From Armigeres subalbatus (lineage: Eukaryota > Arthropoda > Insecta > Diptera > Culicidae): a stretch of 64,000 nt of DNA. Of the stretch, positions 24,765 through 36,124 are shown one piece after another. The stretch is taken from contig NC_085140.1 of assembly GCF_024139115.2 (NCBI RefSeq), forward strand, positions 29,685,806-29,749,805, read 5' to 3'. Each line of letters opens with the position of its first letter. The first letter of the stretch is position 1. The notes beneath the pieces were generated by a model, which saw only the letters and a program-made list of their open reading frames with translations, did no database searches and was not told the origin of the DNA. The translations under genes were made by a program, and so were the position numbers.

Positions 24765-25016
24765 ATTTTTTCGTGGCTCTGCGTTACCACTGGAATTGAC
24801 CTGCCTTCAAACATGAACATTTCCACAGGAGTAAAGTAAAAATGCTTCCTATGCCTGCCATTGTTTGAAATTGTATTTTGTGAGGCAATCAGAATGTTAC
24901 TTGCACCATATGTTCAGGAATGCATGTTCTTCCCCAATTCACTGAACCGTGAATCGAACTTGCCATCTTGCCGTCCATCCTCAACGCCTTCACCCGTATG
25001 TCTAACTGGAGACCCC
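24765..25016 (-). mobile_element. Degraded tRNA-derived SINE
   Basis: The plus strand shows GTGGCTCTGCGTTACCACTG at the tail side and GTGAATCGAACTTGCCATCT plus CTAACTGGAGACCCC at the head side, the same head as at 16540-16562. It reads on the minus strand. Confidence 0.65.
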
Positions 25017-26311
25017 ATCGTTTAGCAGTTGTTTTACTTAGTGAACATTAAAGTGCTTATTCGGTAGTTTTTTTTCTCACCACAATAGTCAAATGGCTTT
25101 CACATTTTTTTGTTTTGTATGTTCTTCCATAAGAACTAAATATCAAACCTCTGAATTAAAATTTTTATTGAATTTTATTTAAAAATTTACATTTTCCTGA
25201 AACTAGCGCAGACGACCTCTTTAATGAACCGTACAATGATTACCGTAAATCTCCCATTTAGTCTTTTATTCACAGATCCATTTAAAAGACTCATTGTCCA
25301 TTGATCCATAAATCAGTTTTCTCGCGATCTGCATCTCTGGTTCCCCCTGTTTCGTATCAGCTGCATATTGGGGTCTCCCGCGGCACTGGCCGCCACTAAG
25401 TGGAAGATTTTCAGTTCCATTTGTTAACCATATTTTAACACTCTCTGCCCTCTCCGCACCGGAGATGATTCTACGGAAGATGCACAATTGCACACATCGA
25501 CGACGGCTGGCTGGCTGGTGGTGGGTGGAACGGAAAGTGCTTCTTGAAAAGCGAATCTGTTCGAACCTTGCCCGTCGCGTCGTCCTGACCTGACTGGCTA
25601 CGTCCGGGCGCGCGCGTTGGTAGATGCGATCTTGATAAGTGCACGGTTTGCTGGCGGTGGCAGCGGCGGGAGGTCAAAATCTCAAAATTAAGATTTATGT
25701 CCTCATTGAAATTTCGCATTATTTGTTTATGACTCATGTTTCTGGTTGTAAAAGCGAGTGTAAAAGCACGTCGGCCGAGGTATCGGCCGACCTCTGATTC
25801 ACAAGATGCTCCCAAGTGAGATCCGGTGGCACGATTAATATGGGACATTATTTATTTGTATACTCTCCATCTTCTGGCAGTACAGAGGTTCCTAAAGAAT
25901 ACAATGAATCGATCGCCGTAAAGTAATAACATTGCGGAATTCCCCGTATTTGTTTTTTTGTCAACAAAACTTTTAGCCCAAAACGGGATAATCAAATTGT
26001 CAGCATACAAAACTTGGTAACCACTGTTCCTGATAGATTGTTGGTTAGAATCGCAGATTAGAGCAGTAAAAAGAGAAAAACTGGCTGTGAACATGAAGTT
26101 TTCATGAAACAAAGCATAAGAGCCGCTGTGCAGTGCGATAATCGAAGAGACTGCTTTTACCTCTCATATAATCCCAGCGTGCTAAAAATAGGACAGCCCA
26201 ACTAACAATTTAATCCGAATAAACTAGTTTTTTAGCTGAACAAGGCTATTGTTGGCTGTATAAACATTACACCCATATTCAGTATTTTTTAAGAGATGCG
26301 TTAAAATTCCA
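25017..26311. other. Intron stretch, GC-richer 25290-25850
   Basis: No recognised gene or element. Minus-strand frames at 25493-25266, 25848-25471 and 26112-25852 are unremarkable. The GC-rich part contains GCGCGCGC near 25608. Confidence 0.4.
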
Positions 26312-26932
26312 CCCAAGTAACAATTTCAAGACTTCGAGGATTTATTTAAGCTTTTTAACGGTTTTGTCACAGCCGTGTTCAATACTTCAAGATTAGCTTT
26401 AATTATGCGCTTGTAGCCATCTATAAAACCATTATAAATGTTGCAATAAATCCACAAACAGCGAACACTCTTTAAACTTATTAGTGGTGTTATAATTGTC
26501 TCTATAAAACCAATTTTTCAGAACTTTTTTCTTTCCAAAACAGTTGGCTCCACGGAAAAAAGTAGTTCTCAGTCATGAATTTGCTGTAAAGGCGTTCTCA
26601 AGATTGGGCTTGGTCATAACTTACTCTTGGAGCGGTCTTCAAGAGGTCGTTATGTATTTCTTAGTTTAATTGTTATTCTTGAAAATTTACTCTCCAATAC
26701 TGCTTACACCCAGGTTTTTTTTTACGCGGTTGGAATTCGTTAATTTCTCGGTTAACCTAAACTTTTGCAGCTTTTTAAATACCCCATGAATTTTCTTTGA
26801 TTTTTTGTGAATTTTTTCGTGGGGTTAACTCATTGTTTTATTGACGCTGAAGGTCTTAAACGACGAAAACCAAACCGTGTAAAAAAAAACCTGGGTGTAT
26901 AGAGTATGATAAAACTCTAAATGTTACTTGGG
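26312..26932. mobile_element. TIR element with CCCAAGTAACA ends
   Basis: CCCAAGTAACA at 26312 faces TGTTACTTGGG at 26922-26932. The interior has no coding frame and contains the nested element at 26705-26899. Related termini occur at 33161-33361 and 44321. Confidence 0.6.
26705..26899. mobile_element. Nested MITE, 195 bp, TACACCCAGG termini
   Basis: Left end TACACCCAGGTTTTTTTTTA and right end TAAAAAAAAACCTGGGTGTA are perfect reverse complements over 20 bp, then CGCGG against CCGTG. The outer TA is likely the target duplication. It lies inside the 26312-26932 element, so it inserted later. Confidence 0.85.
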
Positions 26933-26940
26933 TTACTGTA

Positions 26941-27851
26941 GGGGAAGGTGGGTAGACTTGATCCCCGGGGAGACTTGATCACCCCCTGTTTTAGCGAGAA
27001 CTAAAGTAGTTTTGTTCTAGCGTATTTTTAGTACAGATCCTCTAGACAAATGACTTTTATGTGGTGAGTTATTTTTTGGATTGACAAACTTATTTATTCT
27101 GTAAGGCGGTTTGATAGTTTTGACCTTCCTAAAGATTATTTTATTCTCCACACAAAATTTGAACAACTTTTCATAACATTGACCAAATACTTTCGTTTTT
27201 CACAGCGCAAAGCCATAAATATGCTTAATGATCTGTACTGATGAAAATGTCAACATTCCATCAAAATTTTACGATATTTGTATTTGAAGTTATTGCCTCA
27301 ATATGGGGACACTTGATCCCCCATTAGTCACCCATACAAAAATTTGGCGAAAAAATTCAAAAAAATATAAATCTGTTCTCAGGTTTTTATTTTTTTGTAC
27401 ATTTGACAGATTTGATGAAGGATTGGCAGGAAAAATTATTTATTGCGTAGATATGGTAGAAAGGGGATCAAGTCTCCCCAAATTTTAAAATTGCATGTGC
27501 TGTCGAATTCAATAACAAAAATCGTTCATGTATATGCACAGCAATTCGAAAATCACGCGTATTTTGAAGGAAAAATATTTAAAAAATCTGAGGGCACCTT
27601 TCTAATTTTATCAAAGCAAGTTATTGGAGAAGGATCAATTTCCCCCAAATATTTTAAAAGTCGACTTTTGACAGCACTGCAAAAAATCGATTGTGTATCA
27701 CTAACAACAATAATTCAAGGACTGTCATACATCAGTAAAGATAAATACTATATTTCTCAGAGAGTCTGTGTGGAAATCGCGTATGTTTATTTATTTTTGG
27801 CTGTGATATATCGAAAATCAGAAAAGGGGATCAAGTCTACCCAGTCTCCCC
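26941..27851. mobile_element. TA-flanked MITE/DNA element with GGGTAGACTTGATCCCC ends
   Basis: The left terminus reads GGGGAAGGTGGGTAGACTTG then ATCCCC. The right terminus is its complement with three changes, ending AGTCTCCCC at 27851. TA flanks both sides (26939-26940, 27852-27853), as expected for Tc1/mariner-type integration. Variants of GATCAAGT(C/G)TCCCC recur inside at about 27304, 27464 and 27633. The 157-codon frame at 27443-27916 runs over the element edge and is not a recognisable transposase. Confidence 0.85.
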
Positions 27852-27989
27852 TATACTGTACTTGCACTGCAGATTTCTCGGGATTAACACAATGTTACGA
27901 GATACGCTCTCTTTAGTAAATGGTTCCCTAGACCTGGTGTTGACCTGGTGGGCATTTTGTTTCGAAATTTTCTCACCAGGAGGCGCACA

Positions 27990-28255
27990 TCTATAAACAT
28001 AAAAATGAATTTCTATCTGTCTGACCCTCATAAAGTCGAAACTACAAAGCCGATCCGCATGAAAATTTGTATGCAAGGGTTTTTGGGTCCGGGGAAAGTT
28101 CTTATGATAGTTTGATGCCCCTCTCCTCTCAGAAAGGGGGGGGGGGGGTCGAAAATCGAATTGCAGAGCAAACATCAAACTCAATTTATGACTACAAAAA
28201 AAGTTTGTGGTGACTTATTAATTTTGGACGAGAAGAAGTTCGACGAATCAGTTGC
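27990..28255 (+). mobile_element. Degraded non-autonomous Helitron
   Basis: It begins TCTATAAACATAAAAATGAA after an A, as Helitrons do, and continues with TTTCTATCTGTCTGACCCT. Its 3' part (TTTTGGACGAGAAGAAGTTC, then GACGAATCAGT) is homologous to the better-preserved end at 34365-34396. A G run lies at 28137-28149. Confidence 0.7.
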
Positions 28256-28859
28256 CATTTCAGACGCGTTTTATTGAAATTGATGCAATAATACATGTCA
28301 GTTTAATTCCTTTTTGTGAACCAGTAAATAGTTTCTTACTTGATACTTGATGGGCTACAGCTCCTGTCTGCATGATTTCGTATCTATAGGTGCTAGATAA
28401 GCCTTTAGGTCATCCAAGAACTCTTTGGCGTATAGACCAACCAGCGTAACGATGGAAGTCGAATATGTCACTTCAAGCGGAATAGCCTCATTCTGGTGTA
28501 TGGAAACACGGTGGGTGGTTATCATCATTTCCAAAACATGTAGGTCATCCAAAGCTCACTGATACTACCGTTTTCGCATTTTATTTATTAAACTCTGTTG
28601 AAACTTTCAACAAATAATCAGTTTATTATGGACTTCTTATTTTTCAAAACATTTCAAATTTTTGAGCTGCAGCACTGGCGGTGCGAAAGTTGTGGTGATG
28701 TTGGTTCACCAGCAATTTTGACGCAATTAGTTCATTTGTAATTTGGCGTCAGCAGTAAGAGCTATAAGGTCAGAACTAGTCAAGCACAGAAGTAAAACAA
28801 TACCCTATTTCGAGACTAAAATTAAGATTGCAAACCAAGATCTATTACCAAACTTCTAT
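28256..28859. other. Intron stretch, nothing recognised
   Basis: Short frames only (28552-28355 minus; 28743-29018 plus). No family recognised. Confidence 0.45.
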
Positions 28860-29765
28860 TTATTTCAGGAATTCCTCCAGAAATTCCTCGAAAAAAATCA
28901 TGAAATAATCATCCTGGGTTATTTCATAAATTTATCCAGAAATTCTTTGGAAAGTCTCTTAGACATTTTTTTTGTAAATACTGTAAACAATTCTATGGGA
29001 AAAACCTTCAGGAATTAATTCGGTAAGTCATCGAAAAATTCTTCAGGCTTACCTTTATTTGTTTTGTAATTCCTTCAGAAATCCTCTAGATATTCCATCA
29101 AAATTCGCAAATAAATTCAGAAATTTATTCGGAAACTCATGAAAAAAATTCTTTCGAATTTCATTAACTTTCCACAAATTCCTCCGGAAGTTTAGACAAG
29201 GACAACCTTAGTATCTTCCGTAAAGAATTCTTATATTTCTGAAATTTATCCAGTAGTTCATTTGGAGTTTCCTTTAGAAAATTCTAAGACGAAGCTCTAG
29301 AGGAGTATCCGAACGATTTACAAAAGGAATTTCAAAGGAATTCCTGAAAGATTTTGTAAAAGAATTTTCGACATTCAAAAGGCTTAAGAAGAATTTTCAG
29401 TGGATTTCCCGTAGAAACTTTCAAAAAAACTTCTTGAGAAATTACAAACGCTTTTCCGAAGGTATCACTGGAAGATTGTTCAAAGTTATTTGGAATTCCT
29501 GGAGAAGATACCGAAAGTGTTTTTGGAGGAATTTACAAATGAATTATTGAAGGATTTTCCGAAAGAGAACCTTAGTGGATATTGGAAAAGTATTCCTAAA
29601 AGAATTTCTGAGATAATTGCTAAAGGAATTTCCGAACGAATTTTTAAAAGAATTCCTTAAGGAACTTACGGATGAATCCCCGAAGGAATTTTCGAAGGAG
29701 TTTACATTGGAATTAGTGTATTTTTCGGTACTTCCTCCAGGATTTATAAAAAATCTGCGGAAAAC
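28860..29765. repeat. Degenerate GAATTCC / GGAATTTCC tract
   Basis: Words such as GAATTCCTCCAGAAATTCC, AAAGGAATTTCCGAACG and GAATTCCTTAAGGAA recur with roughly 12-bp rhythm over 900 bp. Frames such as 29966-29544 (minus) with Asn-Ser-Phe repetition are by-products. Confidence 0.65.
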
Positions 29766-30839
29766 ATTTTTAAGAATAATTTTGGCGTAAACAAATAAAT
29801 TTGAGGGAAAATATTCAGCTTGGTGGGTCGCGTGCATCATTGGCCCGTGCCCCAGTGGAACTCCGCCAGACGAATTTAATGTGTTCAATGTTACATGTTC
29901 AAGATCCTGTAAATACATATATGGTTGCTTAAATGATGTATATGAATTGTGCACCCAAGAATCCAAACGACTTGGTTTGATTGAGCCTTACGTTTATGAC
30001 AGCACACTCTAATTATCTATCTCTATGCTAAAGAAGGTCCGGTAATTCAATGTAATGGTCCTTCGAGCCGGATTAATGGGAAACTATGCGGTTCGAAGGA
30101 CCAAATGTTGGGTGGCCGGGTAGCCGGCTTATCTCCTTCGTTTTCAATCAGTGGTACCTTCCTTTACTGACTTACAACTGGTTGAGGGTGAATCCTAAAT
30201 GCCACAAAGATTGCACCACACACGGCTGTTCAAACTTAGCTTCAGGATTAGAACACAAATAGAGTGTTATTAATTAATTTAAAAAAATTCGAATGTTTTG
30301 ACGTAAACTACGTCTAAGGGGAAGACTCGGATACAGGGTGTAAAATGAGAATTTCAAAATTGGGGACCGTCACGAAATCATGTAAGATTTGTAACATTAA
30401 AAGGGGAGTTTGCTAATTCCCGTTGTAGTATGTAGTGCTTGGTTTTCAAATCTAATTTATACGCTATCCCAACTACTTACTCTAATTAAGTTGCATGTAA
30501 CACGTATTTTAGAGTTCCTAGTTTTCATTGTGTACTATTAGCGCATTGGACAAATAATAGTTTATTGAGAATCGGCAATCAAAAACACCCTTCAAAATTT
30601 TTAAATTTGTCTTATGAAAAGCTGTTTACGTCCATGAGAATTTTCATTCGTCCAGTCTAAAATTCGATGGATTGCTGTCAAATAAATCTGTTGGTATTGG
30701 TGTGCGATTTCAAAAAGTACACCAGATTAGTTTTTTATGCGGTATCATACCGTGTTAAATAAAAATAACATAAATTCAATTAATATTGGCCTGTTCTGAA
30801 TATGATATGTGTACATCGTGAAACATAGAATAGAATATG
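29766..30839. other. Intron stretch with a small hairpin
   Basis: At 30056-30105, ATGGTCCTTCGAGCCGG faces GCGGTTCGAAGGACCA. The rest shows nothing I can name. Confidence 0.45.
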
Positions 30840-32060
30840 TGTATGGAGCATGTTCGCGGTTATCCAAGAAACATCTGAAGTGGAGGCATTCAGATCTTTA
30901 CGCGTAACCAATGATCTACAGGCCTGTTTTGTAAATGTAATGTATCCGTTGTGGTACTTATGATAGAATCTGCGTATGGAAGATATTTGCGGTTATGCAA
31001 GAAATACCTGAAGTGAAGGTCATCAGGTCTACAGGCATAACCAATGATCTACACTGATGCCTGTTTTGTAAATGTAATGCACCCGTTGTGGTACATATGA
31101 TATAATGTGCGTATGATAGATCTTCACGGTTATCCAAGTAATCCCTGAAGTGAAGGTCATCAGGTCCACAGGCATAACCAATGATTTACAGGCCTGTTTT
31201 GTAAATGTAATGTACTCGTTGTGGTACATATGATAGATTCTGCATATGGAAGATCTTCACGGTTATCCAAGACATAACCAATGATCTACACGCCTGTTTT
31301 GTAAATGTAATGTACCCATTGTGGTACATATGATATAATGTGCGTATGGAAGATCTTCACGGTTATCCAAGATATCCCTGAAGTGAAGGCCTTCAGATCT
31401 ACATGCGTAACCAATAATCTACAGGCCTGTTTTGTAAATGTAATGTACCCATTGTGGTACATATGATAGAATCTGCGTATGGAAGATATTTGCGGTTATG
31501 CAAGAAATACCTGAAGTGAAGGCCTTCAGATCTACACGCGTAACCAATGATCTACAGGCCTGTTTTGCAAATGTAATGTACCTATTGTGGTACATATAAC
31601 AGAATCTGCGTATAGAAGACGTTCGCGGTTATTCAAGAAATACCGGAAGTGAAGGCCTTCAGGTCGACACGCGTAACCAATGGTCTACAGGCCTGTTCTG
31701 AATATGTAATGTACCCATTATGAAGAGAGCATGTACCATATTTGAAACCGGAAAACTGATCTTCAGTTACGCGTGTAGATCGAAAGGCCTTACTCCAGAG
31801 ATTTCTTGGATGACCATGAACATATGTTGTGAACGCATTCTGTTCTTTCTACTACAGCGAGCATGTACCATATTTGAAACCGGAACACTAATCTTTAGTT
31901 ACGTGTGTAGATCGAAATGCCGTACTCCAGGGATTTCTTGGGTGACCAAGAACATATACTGTGAACGCATCCTGTTCTTTGTTCTACAGAGGGTACATAC
32001 CATATTTGAAACCGGAAAATTGATCTTCAGTTATGCGTCTTCTCTTTCATTCGCTCTTTC
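30840..32060. repeat. ~133-bp satellite: seven direct units then about 2.5 inverted units
   Basis: Phrases like GGCCTGTTTTGTAAATGTAA follow AACCAATGATCTACA at 30906, 31038, 31175, 31275, 31408, 31542 and 31676 (spacing mostly 132-137; one unit deleted to 100). After about 31735 the array continues as its reverse complement: TTACGCGTGTAGATC and GGATTTCTTGGGTGACC, with ACCATATTTGAAACCGG at 31735, 31867 and 31999 (132-bp spacing). The 154-codon frame at 31720-32184 has a 44-residue period because 132 is divisible by three. Confidence 0.85.
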
Positions 32061-33160
32061 TTTTGTTGACAAAAACAAAAGAGCCAAACAATCCAACGAC
32101 GCCAGTTCAATACGGGAAGCCAATTTTGAGTTTTATTACCTGAGGTCGAGATTGAGTGAATTAAACTCACATTTGGGTAAATAAATTTTCCATTGGGTAC
32201 TTTTTTGACATGGGAGTAAAGGAAAACTACTTCGACCCTACTTACTCAATTTTGGCTTCCCGTACGGACGTTCGAGGTTGGGTGAAATAAACTCACTATT
32301 GGGTAGTTTATTTTTTCCGTGTATGGGTGCAAAAAGTAAACAAGTCGAAATGGAACCGCTTTTGACGGTTCTATTGGAAACAAGATGGCGTCTTCGCCGA
32401 TCTCCTATTCTAGTATTTCTAGTAGTATCGGTGTGATGGTTCCTTCTGTTCTATATAGAGCGCAATAATTGGTTCAGGGTACTATATTTGGTTTTACGTA
32501 GTTTACGTCGAGCGGTCGTAACTTGTATACATCATTAGAAGTAATTGCTAATTTACTATAATATGATTTAAGAGATCATTACTTGCATTCAGTCATCTAA
32601 TGAATTTATTTGGGAAGAAATTCATTTAATAAAAAAATTTATTGGGATTCTTTCAATAACAATTGGTATAAAGCTGTGATTAGCTCCACAAATTTCTGAA
32701 CATTGTCCAAAAAATAATCCAGGTTGATTTATTTACATTGTTTTGGTGTATGAATGCGCCATTTTTTCTACGGATAAACCCACTTTAAGATATTTATGCG
32801 TACAGCCTTTTTTTTATCGGTCAGTTCTAAATTCGTATTTAAAATTGAAGTAAGCCGATACAATTATTTAAAAAAATATATAATACACATATTTCTTTTC
32901 ATTCACTTTCTTTTCATTCAAGTGAGTTGAATGATGGTGTTTAGACGTTCTTTCGTAGTCAATTCAAGAGACTTGTTCAATTCACTTGCCTTGTCTGAAC
33001 TTAGGGGCCGTACACTAATTACGTAAGCAATTTTTCTGGGTTTTTCAAAGCCCCTCCCCCATGTAAGATTTTTCCCATACAAATCAATTTTCAATTATAT
33101 GAAGTGTTAGAAAATTGTCGGAAATTTCCGTAGATCTGAAATCGCTGAGCGGAATAGCCT
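32061..33160. other. Intron stretch with short repeats
   Basis: At 32115-32310 two similar segments follow each other (GAGTGAATTAAACTCACATT and GGTGAAATAAACTCACTATT), each near GGGAAGCC or its complement, so this may be an eroded TIR element. The phrase TTGTTTTGGTGTATGAATGC at 32739 recurs at 52069. A half copy of the 3610 MITE lies at 33004-33090. Confidence 0.45.
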
Positions 33161-33361
33161 CCCAAGCAACCAAAAGTACGGATAAGAGGGGTGTTTTGGC
33201 TTAATCAGCTCACATTTTAAGTAACTTTTTGTACGGTGGGAGCGCAGAAATGAACTTTAAAGTTCGGTTAAGAGGCTTGGAACTCAATGTGAACCAAGAG
33301 TGAACTAATTGGTTCGGTTAGGAACAATTTTAAGTAAAATCCGAACTTTTGGTTGCTTGGG
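33161..33361. mobile_element. MITE, 201 bp, CCCAAGCAACCAAAAGT termini
   Basis: The left end CCCAAGCAACCAAAAGTACG faces CGAACTTTTGGTTGCTTGGG; 17 terminal bases match perfectly. No clear target duplication is visible. A single end of this family (CCCAAGTAACCAAAAGTTCC) is at 44320. Confidence 0.8.
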
Positions 33362-34195
33362 TCAAGAGCGGAGCAGAATGAATAGGTTTGCGTGCGTTTT
33401 GACAGTTTTCCCATGGGACGGTTTATCATCATGTTGAAGATTTGTAGACCATCAAAGAACTCCTTGCTTTATGCTTTCCGTAGATATAGTAGCTATAAAT
33501 CGATAAATAAAAATAATTATATAGATAATAATATTATGACCAGAGCTGTAACGTGGATTCCCGGAGCCCTGGGCGAAGTCTTTTTAGGGCGCCCCTCTCT
33601 TACTAAGGAAATAATATGCAATATTTTACATTCCAATAACATTTGAATTCCAACAGATTAAAAAGTTCTGTGAATGCTGGAGCTTCAATTACTAAGCAGT
33701 ATTCTACGGTATGTCCCTGAAAAGTTATGAAGATTCGCGATATTGTTTTACTATTTGCCAAACACGGCAAAACATCTAAGAAGAAGAAGGGCCACAGCAT
33801 TGCATGCTGTTTGCAATGCGGATAAATTTTGCTAATCTACGAGTACGAGAGTCTTGAAAAATGATAACCAACGCGACGTAGGGCTTGATTTGGATCTCTA
33901 CATATTTTGGACCCCTCCTTGCGACATTTTATCGTTTTCTGTACTTAAATCAATGCCACTGTTCAGCCAATTGATTTGAAGTAAACAATACTGTTTTGCA
34001 TTTGTTCGATTGTTCTGCCTTTGTTCCTGTACCAAAATAATGATATTTAGATGAAATTTCACTAAAATCAGGTTGTTCAAGAAGGCAAGCATTACAGTGC
34101 GTTTGCGTTACGCTTTAAAGTATGCACACAACAAGTTCGTGTCGAAATTGTGAATTCAAAACGCAAGAATCTTCTAATCTTCTTCTTCTTCTTCT
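33362..34195. other. Intron stretch, nothing recognised
   Basis: No supported gene. A short GC-rich piece GGCGCCCCTCTCTTAC at 33589 resembles GGCGCCTCTCTCATCC at 37276, so both may be scraps of one repeat. Confidence 0.4.
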
Positions 34196-34396
34196 TCTAT
34201 ATACATAAAAATGAATTTCTGTCTGTCTGAACCTTATAGACTTATAGAGAAGGTTCTTAAGATGGTTCGAGACCCCTCCCCTCTTTGGAAAGGGGGGCTC
34301 CCATACAAATGAACCCGAAATTTCGGTATATCTCGAGAACTAATCAGAAAATAAATCAATAATTTTAGACGAAACAAAGTTCGTCGGGTCTGCTAG
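34196..34396 (+). mobile_element. Non-autonomous Helitron with intact-looking ends
   Basis: The 5' end TCTATATACATAAAAATGAA has the Helitron TC start. The 3' end is a hairpin (GACGAA, loop CAAAG, TTCGTC), then GGGTCTGCTAG followed by T. Terminal CTAG after a short hairpin is the Helitron signature. It is 201 bp with no coding frame. The degraded relative is at 27990. Confidence 0.8.
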
Positions 34397-34426
34397 TTGA
34401 AGAATATTAATTGAAAGATAAGACCT

Positions 34427-34738
34427 GGGTTACTGATTCCTACACTGAGAAAAATTCCATGGTAACGTTTACTATTTTGTAGACTACGCCATGTTTTTAA
34501 AACAACCACAAATTTTCAGTTAAATTAACACACATTCGGACAAATTCACCACTGATTCAGTTCATGCAACAACATTCCACCAGGACCACAGTTGATTTTC
34601 ACTGCGCGCATGGTAAAATCAAACGGGTTTGTTGTCTGCTGAAAATCGTCGGTGCGTATTCTTAAATTAACCCTCGGAATGGTAGTTTCGACCGCAACAT
34701 TTTTTTGCGTGTACATATAAGCAGGGTTACTGATTCCT
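34427..34738. repeat. 15-bp direct repeats flanking a ~280-bp insert
   Basis: GGGTTACTGATTCCT occurs at 34427-34441 and 34724-34738. The insert begins TACACTGAGAAAAATTCC and near its end has TTTTTTTGCGTGTA, a weak inverted match. It may be a MITE whose insertion duplicated flanking DNA. Confidence 0.5.
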
Positions 34739-34844
34739 GCATAGCATCATCTTTCGCTTGAGATGCCGCTCAGTTATGAATACCACAGCTTTTGTTCGTG
34801 TGTCTTCGTCACGCGTGAGAACACGATACGCAATGAACCAAACC

Positions 34845-36116
34845 TAGGGTGACCGTATGGTATCCAAAAGGAGGACATGTCCTCCTTATTCGATAAAAAT
34901 CAAATGTCCTCCTCTTGCGCTAAAATGTGCTCCTTTTTGCATACTTTCAAGAATTTATTAATAATGCAGAACACCAACTTACAATGAGTCTTCTTCTTCT
35001 TCTTATTGGCATTACATCCCCACACTGGGACAGAGCCGCCTCGCAGCTTAGTGTTCATTATGCACTTCCACAGTTATTAACTGCGAGGTTTCTAAGCCAA
35101 GTTATCATTTTTGCATTCGTATATTATGAGGCTAACACGATGATACTTTCATGCCCCGGGAAGTCGATTTACAATGAGTGTTTTACTTCATCTTGCCGAA
35201 TAAAATATTACAACAGAGATTCATTCTCTAGTAAGATTGTTTGACATTTTCTCGGAATTGATGGAACGGTACGTTCCATTGCATATGTGAGACGAAAAAC
35301 AGCCGGATAGGCATGGATGCTATCCGTGATACTTTTACAACTCCGTGATGTCATCATATTTGTTACAAAATGCTTTATAAAAATCATCAAAATGTGCCTA
35401 AATGGATTTCAACAGTAAATCAAAGTTAAATGTTATTAAATGCTATTCTTCATCCAATGGAAACTCATTGTGAATATTTGCGGCTTATGGAAAATTTGTT
35501 TTGAAAACATGTTTTAGGAAACACGGATAGGACTCAAACCTACGGGTACAGATGGATTCTATTACTACAAACAACAATTGAGAGCTTCGTGGCCATACGG
35601 TTCACGGCGTAAGTAGTCTTATTGCATTCACATACCTTAAACCTGTAAACTGTTAAAAAAAATCCCGTTAGTTTTCAAGGAAATATTTCTGCTGGTCTAC
35701 TAAAAATCTTGAGTAATATTCGACAGGTTGTATTGCTTAATGTTAAGAATTGTATGCGATGGTTCTGTCTTTTCTAACATTCGAAAATAGTATTTCAGTT
35801 TATCTTGTTTAAATTTGGTGGGATGTTGCCTAAAGTGTCGGCTTATTGATATCAAACACTTGTTTTGAAGCTTGTTTAATAGAAACTCATTACGAAGATG
35901 GTGAGTTCGAGCTTGTATGTCGCATTTGCTTTGCTTTAGGAAAAAAAAAATATTTCAAGTAAACTTAGTCTGCAAAAATATGATAAAGTCAAACACAGGA
36001 AATTTCGTGTTGAGTATTTTGTTGCTTATGTCCTCCTTTTTCAACCAAATGTCCTCCTTTTTGGCTACGATTTGGATGACCGTCCTCCTTTGGAAGAATT
36101 TCATATGGTCACCCTA
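34845..36116. mobile_element. hAT-type non-autonomous transposon with 8-bp target duplication
   Basis: The left terminus TAGGGTGACCGTATGG faces CATATGGTCACCCTA. Exact 8-bp duplications ACCAAACC flank both sides (34837-34844 and 36117-36124), the hAT hallmark. Both subterminal regions carry clusters of AGGAGGACAT / GTCCTCCTTTT words (34868-34935 and 36028-36090), resembling transposase-binding repeats. The 1272-bp interior has no transposase frame and hosts a Feilai copy. Confidence 0.9.
34993..35167 (-). mobile_element. Feilai SINE inserted in the hAT element
   Basis: The plus strand shows CTTCTTCTTCTTATTGGCAT, ACACTGGGACAGAGCCGCCT, CAGTTATTAACTGCGAGG, GAGGCTAACACGATGATAC and CCCGGGAAGTCGA. 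This is the reversed Feilai body. The tRNA-like head is missing, so it is truncated. Confidence 0.8.
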
Positions 36117-36124
36117 ACCAAACC

